From Isoetes taiwanensis (lineage: Eukaryota; Streptophyta; Lycopodiopsida; Isoetales; Isoetaceae): 64,000 nt of DNA. How positions within the stretch are numbered: position 1 is the stretch's first letter; each line of letters starts with the position of its first letter. The stretch spans positions 4,665,637 through 4,729,636 of the forward strand of contig JAJEKV010000047.1 in assembly GCA_021234155.1 (NCBI GenBank), written 5' to 3'. The notes beneath the pieces are model-generated. The model saw only the letters and a program-made list of their open reading frames with translations. It searched no databases and was not told the origin of the DNA. The translations under genes and the position numbers were made by a program. Shown piece by piece: positions 55,210 to 62,999 of the stretch.

Positions 55210-57665
55210 TGTTGCCCATTTCGGCAACATGGACTAGCATCTATTATCAAAAACTTTTGTTTCATCTATATTTCCTCTAAGGAAAAGTTTCAGGCTATTG
55301 TGATCCCATTAGAGTTTGGAAGACATTTGACCAAGTTTGGAAGGCATTGGGGATCTCCTTTTATAGCCTAATCTTTTCCTTGAGGTAAAACACCTTTTAG
55401 ACACATTCCCATTTGTTTAACATTTTCCTTTGATTTGAAGACCAGGCAAAGGCTATAGCAAGATTATCAAGGAAGCACAAGATGTTTTACCAAAGCTCAA
55501 CCTTATGAAGCTTGCTTGAGTTTCATTAGTAGTTTGAAGTCACACACATAAGGATGCCATCTTGGAAATGAAACGTGCTCTTATTCTAGCCTTGAAGTTT
55601 GGAAGACCCTTATAGAAGTTTGGAAGACCCTTAGGCTTTGAGCAAACGTGTCTTCACTATGAGGTATGATTTGAGCATTAGAGACAATCTGAGATGAAAT
55701 CAAGTGCTACAGAGGTACCCATCTTGTCTTCATTCCATATCCACCTTTTTATGTCCTATGAACCTTTTATAACCTTTCTTTCACCATTTTTTCCACTTTT
55801 GAGACCTTTTCCCATCATTTCACTACCCATTTTTTTATTTGATCCTACCTTCAATTGAGAATTGCCCCCTAATGATCTTGAAAAACTTCAAAGGCAAGAA
55901 AACTCTTTTTTCATTCTCATTTCATCTTCCTAAACCCTAGTATAGCCTGTTTACACCCTTTTCCCATCTTATTCCCATGACTTTTTCACCATCCCTATGT
56001 TGCAATATTCATTGACCATGGGTCAAAATGGACAAAAATTCAAATGTTTCAGTTTGACCTGAAAACCTTCTAGATGGAAAGCTTGGCAAAAAAGAGCTAA
56101 CTTGGCCTTTTTAAATTTGAAAAAAACCCTTGGGAAGGCCTGCAAAATTGGATTCTTGGGATGCGTGCCAAAATAAAAATAAAAAACCTATTCTAGCCTA
56201 TCTACCCTGTCTATTTCTCAAGATAGTTCCGTGTCACCCCCCCAATTTTTCCACGGGGCGTTAGGGGCGTGGGGGCCACACGCAGCCGGGTGTCCCTCTC
56301 AAGGTGGCACGTAAATTTAATAGTGGGGTCAACACTATTCCTTATATACGTAAGCTGCTGGACTCGCTTTTGCCCTGTGGGATATATCACATTCGAAAAT
56401 TTTCGAATTAAACCCTAGAAAATAGGGAAGTCGCTAAATTCGCCAATTCGTGCCATAATTTGATTGAATCCGCCAATTTTCTCCCGAGATCAACTCCGAA
56501 CCTTTTCCGAGACCTTGGGGACCCTCTCGTGGCACTTGATCCGCGGAGAAATTTCTCAAATTTGGCCTTAAATCACTCGGCCGAGCTAGTTTTGTGGGAA
56601 GAACAGTTCTTAAACCAGCATTACAGATCAAACCGGGACGTCCCCTCAGAGATAGACCTATGTGATCTTGGCGCACTGCTATTATCTTGATCTGCTCTAC
56701 TCAGATTTTGCTCGCTCGCTTTCAAATTGAATGATCCGTCCCGGTGTGACTAGTTCGACATTGAGGCGCCGGTTACAACTCAAATAATCATTTCATTTAG
56801 CTTCATTGGTAGATCCGAGATTCTCTAGAGGCTCGAATGGACTGAATTAAGCCCTCAAGCACTATTATATTCTAAGCTTTGGTAATGCCCGGTTGATACT
56901 ATTAAATTTTTGTATTACATTATTATATTATGATAATGCATGGTCTTTGCCTGGAAAATTATTGTCATCATTATACATTCATCTTTGGTAATTCTGCATT
57001 GTTCTTTTAAAGCTAAAACTAAAAAAGCTAAGCCAAAAATATTTATTCCAAGTTATATTCTCTGTAGGAAGTTGCATTCCATCTTCACAAAAACATTAGA
57101 AACCTATACATTCAAAGAAAACATATAAAAGAACTTCTCTTCCATGACTGTTACAGTGGTTATGCTTTTCTCGAGGCTTTGGCTACTTACAGAGAAAAAC
57201 TAAAACATCTTTTGCTATTTAAACCCTATGCACGTGATCTAGGGGCTATTCTGAAGTTGCCTGCACAGATCCCAACTCAAAATTCCTTATCAAGCTCCAT
57301 CTGCAAAATTTGGCTCTCTGTTTTGGCACTGGCCAACTTTTTGACCCGACTTTGACCTAGATTTTCTCAGCCTTCCCCTATTCAAATCAAGTCAAATCTT
57401 CACCATCGGTTTCCCCTGCTTGTTGATCATCTATACCACCAATCACATCTCGAAAATCTCACAAGGTGTGTCTGCAAAACCAATTTTTGCTCTGACAGTT
57501 TTTTCAGTTTCAGGGACTCTAGTGATTTTGAAGAAACCATTATTTCAAAATGATTTTTCTCGCTTCATATGTTGAGGATTGATCACCCTAAGTGATCTGG
57601 AGGTCCTAACCAATTTGTTTGAGCTCCCTTGAGGTTAGACTAAAATTCCAGGTTTTAGGCTAACA
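55210..57665 (+). repeat. 3' LTR of the Tat-like element (2456 bp)
   Basis: It starts TGTTGCCC and ends GGCTAACA, followed by the GTCTC target duplication. It pairs with the 5' LTR at 46726-49187. Confidence 0.93.
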
Positions 57666-57732
57666 GTCTCACACGTTGCGCCCAGCCCGAAAATGAGAAT
57701 CTCATTATCTGTCCTGGCGCGACGTGTGAGAC
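57666..57732 (-). repeat. Palindrome HP5, interrupted at its edge by the Tat-like element
   Basis: GTCTCACACG...CGTGTGAGAC with inner TGCGCC/GGCGCG arms. Its first five bases are the target duplication of the nested element, so the insertion cut the edge of the palindrome. It corresponds to HP2 of the plus copy. Confidence 0.85.
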
Positions 57733-57877
57733 ATCGTCTCAATTTGCTCAAAAGCTTCCAATTTAACCAAAATAAAGACTAGAATTCTCTAACTTAACTT
57801 AATTAAGCTAGATCAGACACATTAATTACACAAAAATTCTTTATATTAATAAAATGTTCCTTATTTACAAAAAGGTT

Positions 57878-59131
57878 TCAAGGGCGCTCTCCCTTGATGT
57901 GCCTAGCAAGATACATATCCTGCCTCATGAGGGTGACCCTCTTCGCGTGCACTGTGCAGGCCGTCGAATCCTCAAAATGCTGCACTATTTTTGCTTCTGC
58001 TGCTTCCTGTAAGCACAACAACATCTCATCTGTCACGCGCATGTCTGTGTTGTACTCCTGCATGACTTCGCGAACCAATCGTTGAAATGGTGCCCGGGGG
58101 ATCAAGAGTCCGTAACTCTTCTGGAAATGCCGGATCTCCTTGAGGGCTCTGTCCTCCAACTTTTTCCTGTTGGTCCGCTTCTTCCCTGGTGCTCTTGGAG
58201 GCTTGGGTCTGGGTGGCGGCGGCTTCAAGGTCTGGCTTCTTGTCGGGTGTCCGCCTTCGATCACTCTTACCCTGTGCTCCTGATAATAAGCGTTATACGC
58301 CTCCCACTTCTCCATGTAAGCGTTGTGCTCTCTGATCCTCTTCTGATAGACCTTGATCGGGTCTATCACATACGCCTCCCTTTGTGGTCGCGGGGCTTTA
58401 GCCCTATCCCACGTCGGAAAAGGTAGGGGCTTCGGCGCCTGCCCGGACTGGTCTTGTTCCTCTGCCACCTGCTCGGGGACTTCCTTCTCCACGGGCGGGG
58501 GTTTTGAAGAACTCGCCCCCTCTGTGTTGGGGACGTAATCCTCGTCCGAATCGTCGGTGGAAGGCGGGGTCTCTTCGCCTGATGGTTCGTTGATGACGGG
58601 CCCTACCGCTCGCTTCCCGACCTTCACAACTTTTCTCTTGCCTGCTTTAATGGCTTTGGCCTTCCTCTTCTTTGGCTCGCTGGCAGTGGTTGGGTCGTCT
58701 TCCCGGTTCTTCGTTCTCTGCTCCCGGCGGCGCTCTCTGGCTTCATACTTGCTGATGAAGCGCGCAAGATCTGCTTCTTCTGCGGGGCTAAGAGTCGGCG
58801 GTCGCTGCTCTTCTCTCCCCTGTTCTTCCTGTAGGTGGGTCTCGGTCTGGAGCTGCTCTTCAACTATTGGCTGCCCCGTCGGCTCCCGTTGCTCCCTGGT
58901 CCTCTCCTCCTCCACTGCGATCTCCTCTAGGATTTGATGCATGATGTCTGGCCGGTCGTCGTCTATGATCTCAGTGTGGTCGCTCCGATCCGATCCTGCA
59001 TCTTCGCTCGAAGAAGATTCGCCTTCTCGAAAAAGGCGTTCTTGAAGGACCCTCTGAAAGAGGCCAGAACCGCTGGCGCTGGAGGATCCGCTTCGGCTAG
59101 GCTTCCTTGTAGTCTGTTTTGTGCGGGCCAT
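57878..59131 (-). CDS. H3-tail and H3-fold protein of family 1, intact
   Basis: 417 residues. Of two adjacent ATGs (59134, 59131) the second has the better context (A at -3, G at +4) and gives [15 protein letters not shown]. After Met removal residues 1-9 match the H3 tail except T for A7; K4 and K9 are kept. A Ser-rich and acidic linker follows, with basic stretches ([20 protein letters not shown]) that could localise it to the nucleus. Then come [26 protein letters not shown] and a [10 protein letters not shown] run. Residues ~328-417 are an H3 fold aligning without gaps to H3, about half identical by eye: [41 protein letters not shown](Q)D resembles CenH3. It has its own TATA box and palindromes. 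Chromatin mimicry is inferred. Confidence 0.9.
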   Translation of the reverse strand: MARTKQTTRKPSRSGSSSASGSGLFQRVLQERLFREGESSSSEDAGSDRSDHTEIIDDDRPDIMHQILEEIAVEEERTREQREPTGQPIVEEQLQTETHLQEEQGREEQRPPTLSPAEEADLARFISKYEARERRREQRTKNREDDPTTASEPKKRKAKAIKAGKRKVVKVGKRAVGPVINEPSGEETPPSTDDSDEDYVPNTEGASSSKPPPVEKEVPEQVAEEQDQSGQAPKPLPFPTWDRAKAPRPQREAYVIDPIKVYQKRIREHNAYMEKWEAYNAYYQEHRVRVIEGGHPTRSQTLKPPPPRPKPPRAPGKKRTNRKKLEDRALKEIRHFQKSYGLLIPRAPFQRLVREVMQEYNTDMRVTDEMLLCLQEAAEAKIVQHFEDSTACTVHAKRVTLMRQDMYLARHIKGERP

Positions 59132-59232
59132 CATTTGATGGTTCGTCGATCGGAGCTAAGCGCCAGAAGATCGCCTCGGCGAACACGAGCAAACTTCTAA
59201 GGGAGAGCGCGAAAATGGGAGGGGTCTAGGTC

Positions 59233-59240
59233 TATTTATA
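59233..59240 (-). promoter_or_regulatory. TATA box of the H3-like gene (minus copy)
   Basis: TATAAATA on the minus strand, 101 bp before the ATG at 59131, the same spacing as at 290-297 in the plus copy. Confidence 0.65.
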
Positions 59241-59315
59241 GGGGTCAATTTTAGGTCAACTTTTAAACTACCTTTTTGGGGTGCTTAAAACATCTAAAAC
59301 ACCTAATTAAGCAAG

Positions 59316-59382
59316 GTCTCACACGTTGCGCCCAGCCCGAAAATGAAAAAGTCATTTCCTGTCCTGGCGCGACGTGTGAGAC
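59316..59382 (-). repeat. Palindrome HP6 upstream of the H3-like gene
   Basis: GTCTCACACGT, TGCGCCCAG and the mirrored CTGGCGCGA, CGTGTGAGAC, with AAATGA/TCATTT near the centre. It is 75 bp upstream of the TATA box. Confidence 0.88.
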
Positions 59383-59515
59383 ATGGTGGGACCCACTACT
59401 AAATTTTGTACTTTTTAAACATGTAACATGCTAATTCTACTGATTCTTAGCTCTAATTTAGAATTATCAAGCTATTTTACTGTAATTTACAACTTTTTGG
59501 TGTGTTTGTTTGAAT

Positions 59516-59578
59516 GTCTCACCGTTTAGCCCAGCCCAGAAAATGAAAAGTCATTTTCTGTCCTTGGACGTGTGAGAC
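59516..59578 (-). repeat. Palindrome HP7, degenerate
   Basis: GTCTCACCGTTTAGCCCAG and GGACGTGTGAGAC keep the outer arms; the GC core is lost. The centre AAAATGA...TCATTTT is perfect. Confidence 0.7.
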
Positions 59579-59768
59579 CACCCTACTTTTGGATGTTGGC
59601 TCACCAATTCTTAATCTTTTTATGTTTTCATTCATTTTAATCAATTTACTAGCTTAGCATAAACTACAAAAATGAGAAAAATTTTTCCCATTTTTCGAGG
59701 TTTAAGGATCCTATCAGGTTAGTACTACTGGGAACATGGCCAGTGCTTTGCTCTTGGTCTCCAAGAAC

Positions 59769-59786
59769 ATTGCTCTGATACCACTG
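59769..59786 (-). promoter_or_regulatory. Primer binding site of family 1
   Basis: Minus strand after the LTR end reads CAG then TGGTATCAGAGCAATG, matching the 3' end of initiator tRNA-Met. Confidence 0.85.
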
Positions 59787-61444
59787 TGACGTCCCCTACT
59801 CGTATACGGTGCACTCACCGTATACAAACAGGAGTTCATCCCCCATACCAGCTCCATGCCGATACAGGGCCCTCCACATAACACTGCAACCGTGACGGGT
59901 TCCAGTGGGAAGAGTGAAGGGGTCATTTTACCCCGTCTCCCTCAGGGTCTACCTAGCTGCGGAAGCGTAAACATACATGTCAGTATATAACATAAGCACA
60001 TATCCACCTCGAAGGGTGGTCCATCATATCTGCATAAACAAGATGAGCACAATACATATGGAGAGCTCTACCCAAGGCTCAGACTCAAGGGGATGACAGA
60101 CGGCTTGGGTCTCCAGAGTTCATTGCAGACAGAATTCATGGCAATGGATTTGGCTGGCATATGAACATGGCATAGGGTTGTCCACTCCATCCGCCCCTCC
60201 TGTGCACACTTTGCAGAGTAGGCTGAAAAGTGTCGGGACATGACTGTAGCCCGCCGGATGCATAGCCAGAAGGGCTATTCCTGGGTTTCATCCTCCCAGT
60301 TCCGATGGGGCAGGAAGGGATCACTCCCTCCAGAGATCTACATGCTGACTCAAGGTGACTAGAGGGCCTTTGCCGTATTCGACCGGGAACGCGACCGGAA
60401 AGTGTACACCACTCCACGGGTGTCGAGTCCATGCCTCACCCGCACTCAGTGGTGAGCCATTAGACCTAGTCACAATGATCCCTGGTAGGCCTTACACACC
60501 AGAGGGATCGTTCAAGAGTCAGGACATGAACCTCCTTCTTAGCCAGTCTGGCCCCTTCACCCACAACCCGGCGTGGTTCTTGTACACAGGCCGAATCTAT
60601 AGTGTGCTAGAGAGGCTACTCTAGGAGCATCTACTACCAAGCTTCAGGTCTCTACCCCCCTTCCCTATACAAGGAGTTCATAGAGATACATCATCCACAT
60701 ACATCACAGAAGAACTAAAGAACTATATCTAATCTACATCATAGAGTTAGTCCTTTAGTTAGAGGCTGGTATCTAGAGATCTAGAAGGCTGCTATGGGCA
60801 ATTTAATAGGCTAAACCCCTTGATTCTAATTTGGAATAGGGTTTTAGACTATCTAATTGGCCAAATACCGATCCTTGAGTGGCTCCTCCTCGACCGAGCT
60901 CGACCATCCTGGCTGAGACCTTCGAATCAAGGGAAACTAATGGTGCAATTCTCGTGCAGAAGTTCGGGAGGCGGTTTTGGCCGCTGAGGCGACAAAAGCA
61001 GTTCCAAAACCCTAGAAACGAAAATTGGGCAAGTTAGGGTTTCCCCCCCTTAATAGACAAGGGGTTGGCTAGGGTTTCCAATTATCCCCTTTAGGCATGT
61101 GGGATAATTGGTAATGGGCCCACTTGCCTTTAATGGCTAGGTGGCAAAATGTGCCCACATGGAAATGTGTGCCCACATTAATGTGTACATTGGAAAATGT
61201 GCACATTAATTGCACCTATGGGTGTGGCCCACTTGGCATCAAGTGTCCACATGGAAATGTGTGCCCACATTAATGTGTACATTGGAAAATGTGCACATTA
61301 ATAGTTGCACATATTCCTGGTGCGTTGCCCCCTAGGGCTACCCACCTGGCTACACGTTAGCGTGCACGCGTCGGAGTGGCGGTACGCTGCGGCGTGGCGA
61401 AAGCATGCGATATCGCCCCGGGATCGTATAATCGCCCCGAACGT
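59787..61444 (-). repeat. Family 1 5' LTR, minus copy (1658 bp, last CA lost)
   Basis: It matches 37220-38880 throughout. The outer end reads CCGAACGT and then copia LTR sequence, so the terminal CA of the plus-strand reading is missing. Differences from its partner cluster in CpG-rich blocks. Confidence 0.9.
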
Positions 61445-61942
61445 ATTCTAAGGTTCGTCTTCAAAACGTATTCTAAGGTTCGTCTTCAAACAAGGTAATG
61501 GTCTAAAGGTTGTGTAGAGTGAACCATTGACATTGCATATCTACATTATTTAAATGCAAGGAGATATCGAAACAAAGATTCATATTTGGAGGGAATATGA
61601 ACATGAAATATTTGGTAAGTCCGAGATCCTTGAAGCGGCCGAGCATGGCTCCTAAGCGGCCGGATCCAGGCCAGTCGGCAGGATTCGGCCCTATAAAACT
61701 AAGATGCAGATGGTATGCAACACACAGCGATCATGCATAGCTCATATGGGTATGAGGCTTGGGCTGTCGGAGTTACTCTAGCAATTCAAATAAGTTCATA
61801 CCATTGAAAAATTGTGATCTATGGTTATTGTATTGTCATATAATAACTTCAGTTGGTGTTTGCATTGTTATGCAATATATTCTCTTGTAGTTCATGATTA
61901 ACATATAGAAGACCTTTGCATCTGGATTATTATTTTCTTTCA
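61441..61942 (+). repeat. Copia 3' LTR, 5' end lost, with a 24-bp tandem duplication
   Basis: ACGTATTCTAAGGTTCGTCT occurs twice (61441 and 61466) and once in the 5' LTR (32531). From there it matches the 5' LTR to its end TTCTTTCA. The first ~20 bases of the LTR and the copia polypurine tract are absent. Confidence 0.85.
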
Positions 61943-62617
61943 TTGCTGTGTTTGGGCATCCTCCTCTGCTTTACGGAGCCTCTCTCTCTCAGCATCCCGG
62001 GCCTCCTTGTCCTGGCGCACTTGTATTCGCCTTGCAATCTCCATATGGTACCGGGCCGGGTGAGCTTGCATGTCAGCTTGCACACGGTCCATGTGGTCCT
62101 GGGTGAAGCTAGGTGGAACATTTTTGAAGATAAAGCCATATAGTTCTTCATTCCAAAAGAAAGGGGGAAGATTGTAATGGTCCCTGTACATAAGCACATG
62201 GCCTTTACCAAGGTAATAAAAATGACTAGCCCGCTCTTCTGGTAGGCCACTAGCTATTTGCTGGAGGTCCTCTACCCTAGCAAGGTGCAAAATCCGTTGG
62301 GCCTCCGTTCGGATAAGCTCCACGGGATCCTCCTCTTTGCTGGCTAGCGGATAAAACTTAACAATGGCCCAAGCTTGATCAGGCTGCTCTACAAGAGTGT
62401 AAGGTTGGTCTGCAGCATTCAGCTTCATGAGGAAGCGTTCATTGAAATGGAAGATTGGGTAGGTGATTCTATGGCTCTCAGTGAAATGAGTCACAAGCAG
62501 GTTTAGAACAGTATCGATCATGTCACTATCATCAGAGAGATGGTCTACTAAGATGCTAAACAGCTGGAAGACAGTCGCCTTCTTTAGGTCCACGGTGAGC
62601 TTAAAGCGCGGCATCAT
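61943..62617 (-). CDS. Family 2 ORF X, 3' end cut by the copia element
   Basis: The frame from the first ATG (62617) starts MMPRFKLTVDLKKATVFQLF. It includes ILVDHLSDDSDMIDTVLNLL, HFNERFLMKLNAADQPYTLV, EERASHFYYLGKGHVLMYRD, NLPPFFWNEELYGFIFKNVP and a charged helix (EIARRIQVRQDKEARDAERE). It ends QTQQ, with a stop made by the copia LTR. The N-terminal half of ORF A has a loosely similar pattern near NIAKYLTNKAQRLPDYM, too weak to call. It follows an H3-fold frame, as ORF A does in family 1. Beyond the copia insertion the next family 2 frame is the ATG-less H3-fold segment at 31890-32455, so the two may be parts of one gene. Function unknown. Confidence 0.6.
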
Positions 62618-62999
62618 GGCACTAGCGCATACAAGTGGCAAGGAAAATGGGCACCTAGCATAGGGTAGGTGGCGCTAGGGTCAGAAAGGAGACGCTAGGC
62701 GGTTAGGATAGCAACAGGATAGCATGCAAGGTCGGCTATGGCGACGGGCGAGCTCTACTCCGGCGGCTATGGCGGCAGGAAGACGTCCCAACAAACACAC
62801 TTTTCAAAAAGAAACACAAATTTGAATTTAACTTTTTAACTTTCTCGGAAGGCTGTTTGGCGCGGTGTGACCCGAGTGGACTTTTCGGCGCCATTTGACT
62901 TTATCAACTCCGATATTTATTAATTTTTAAAAAGTAGTACAGCATCTATATAACACCTTGGAGTCAAAATTACAAAATTTTTAGACAATTATATACTAT
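62618..62999 (-). other. Family 2 spacer between the H3-fold gene and ORF X
   Basis: Non-coding. TTGGCGCGGTGTGACC and GGCGCCA (62857-62894) form a short inverted repeat that recalls the inner arm of the family 1 palindromes (TGGCGCGACGTGTGAG). I found no TATA box like those of family 1. Confidence 0.4.

Larger units (their letters stand above)
46726..57665 (+). mobile_element. Tat/Athila-like Ty3/gypsy element with extra RNase H
   Basis: 10.9 kb with 2.46-kb LTRs, a tRNA-Gln-like primer site, gag with three zinc knuckles, protease, an RNase H ahead of the RT, RT with a worn native RNase H, and integrase. Termini are TGTTG and TAACA, with a perfect 5-bp target duplication. It is the innermost, hence youngest, level of the nest. 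Confidence 0.93.
59135..59786 (-). other. Family 1 leader between primer site and the H3-like gene
   Basis: Non-coding. It holds palindromes HP7 and HP6, then a TATA box. It corresponds to 1-398 of the plus copy. Confidence 0.75.
37220..61444 (-). mobile_element. Family 1 H3-carrying Ty3/gypsy element, near-complete, with nested insertion
   Basis: Read from 61444 down to 37220: 5' LTR, initiator-Met primer site, leader with palindromes, H3-like gene, palindromes, ORF A, gag, pol with chromodomain, polypurine tract, 3' LTR. Without the nested element (46726-57665 plus one target copy) it is about 13.3 kb. The H3-like gene and ORF A are intact, while gag-pol has frameshifts. It interrupts the copia coding end. 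No target duplication remains because the right junction was rearranged. Confidence 0.9.
32509..61942 (+). mobile_element. Ty1/copia element, split by a nested gypsy insertion
   Basis: The left part 32509-37219 holds the 5' LTR, primer site and coding region. The 3' LTR lies at 61441-61942. The two LTRs differ at about six of ~478 aligned bases by eye, so the insertion is young. Its own length without the nested element is about 5.2 kb. It is inserted in family 2 sequence, whose minus-strand frames are on both sides. Confidence 0.9.

Noticed and set aside
54906-55280. 124-codon plus-strand frame at the end of the Tat-like element
   Set aside because: It runs from the untranslated region into the LTR, is hydrophobic by composition (Phe/Ser/Leu-rich), and shows no motif. 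An envelope-like gene is not supported.
58082-58937. Plus-strand frames over the intact H3-like gene
   Set aside because: Shadows of the minus-strand frame; no motif and no homologue in the plus copy.
59769-59786. tRNA-Met gene fragment
   Set aside because: The match is only the 3' end of the tRNA, inverted and next to an LTR, so it is a primer binding site. The same holds at 33010.
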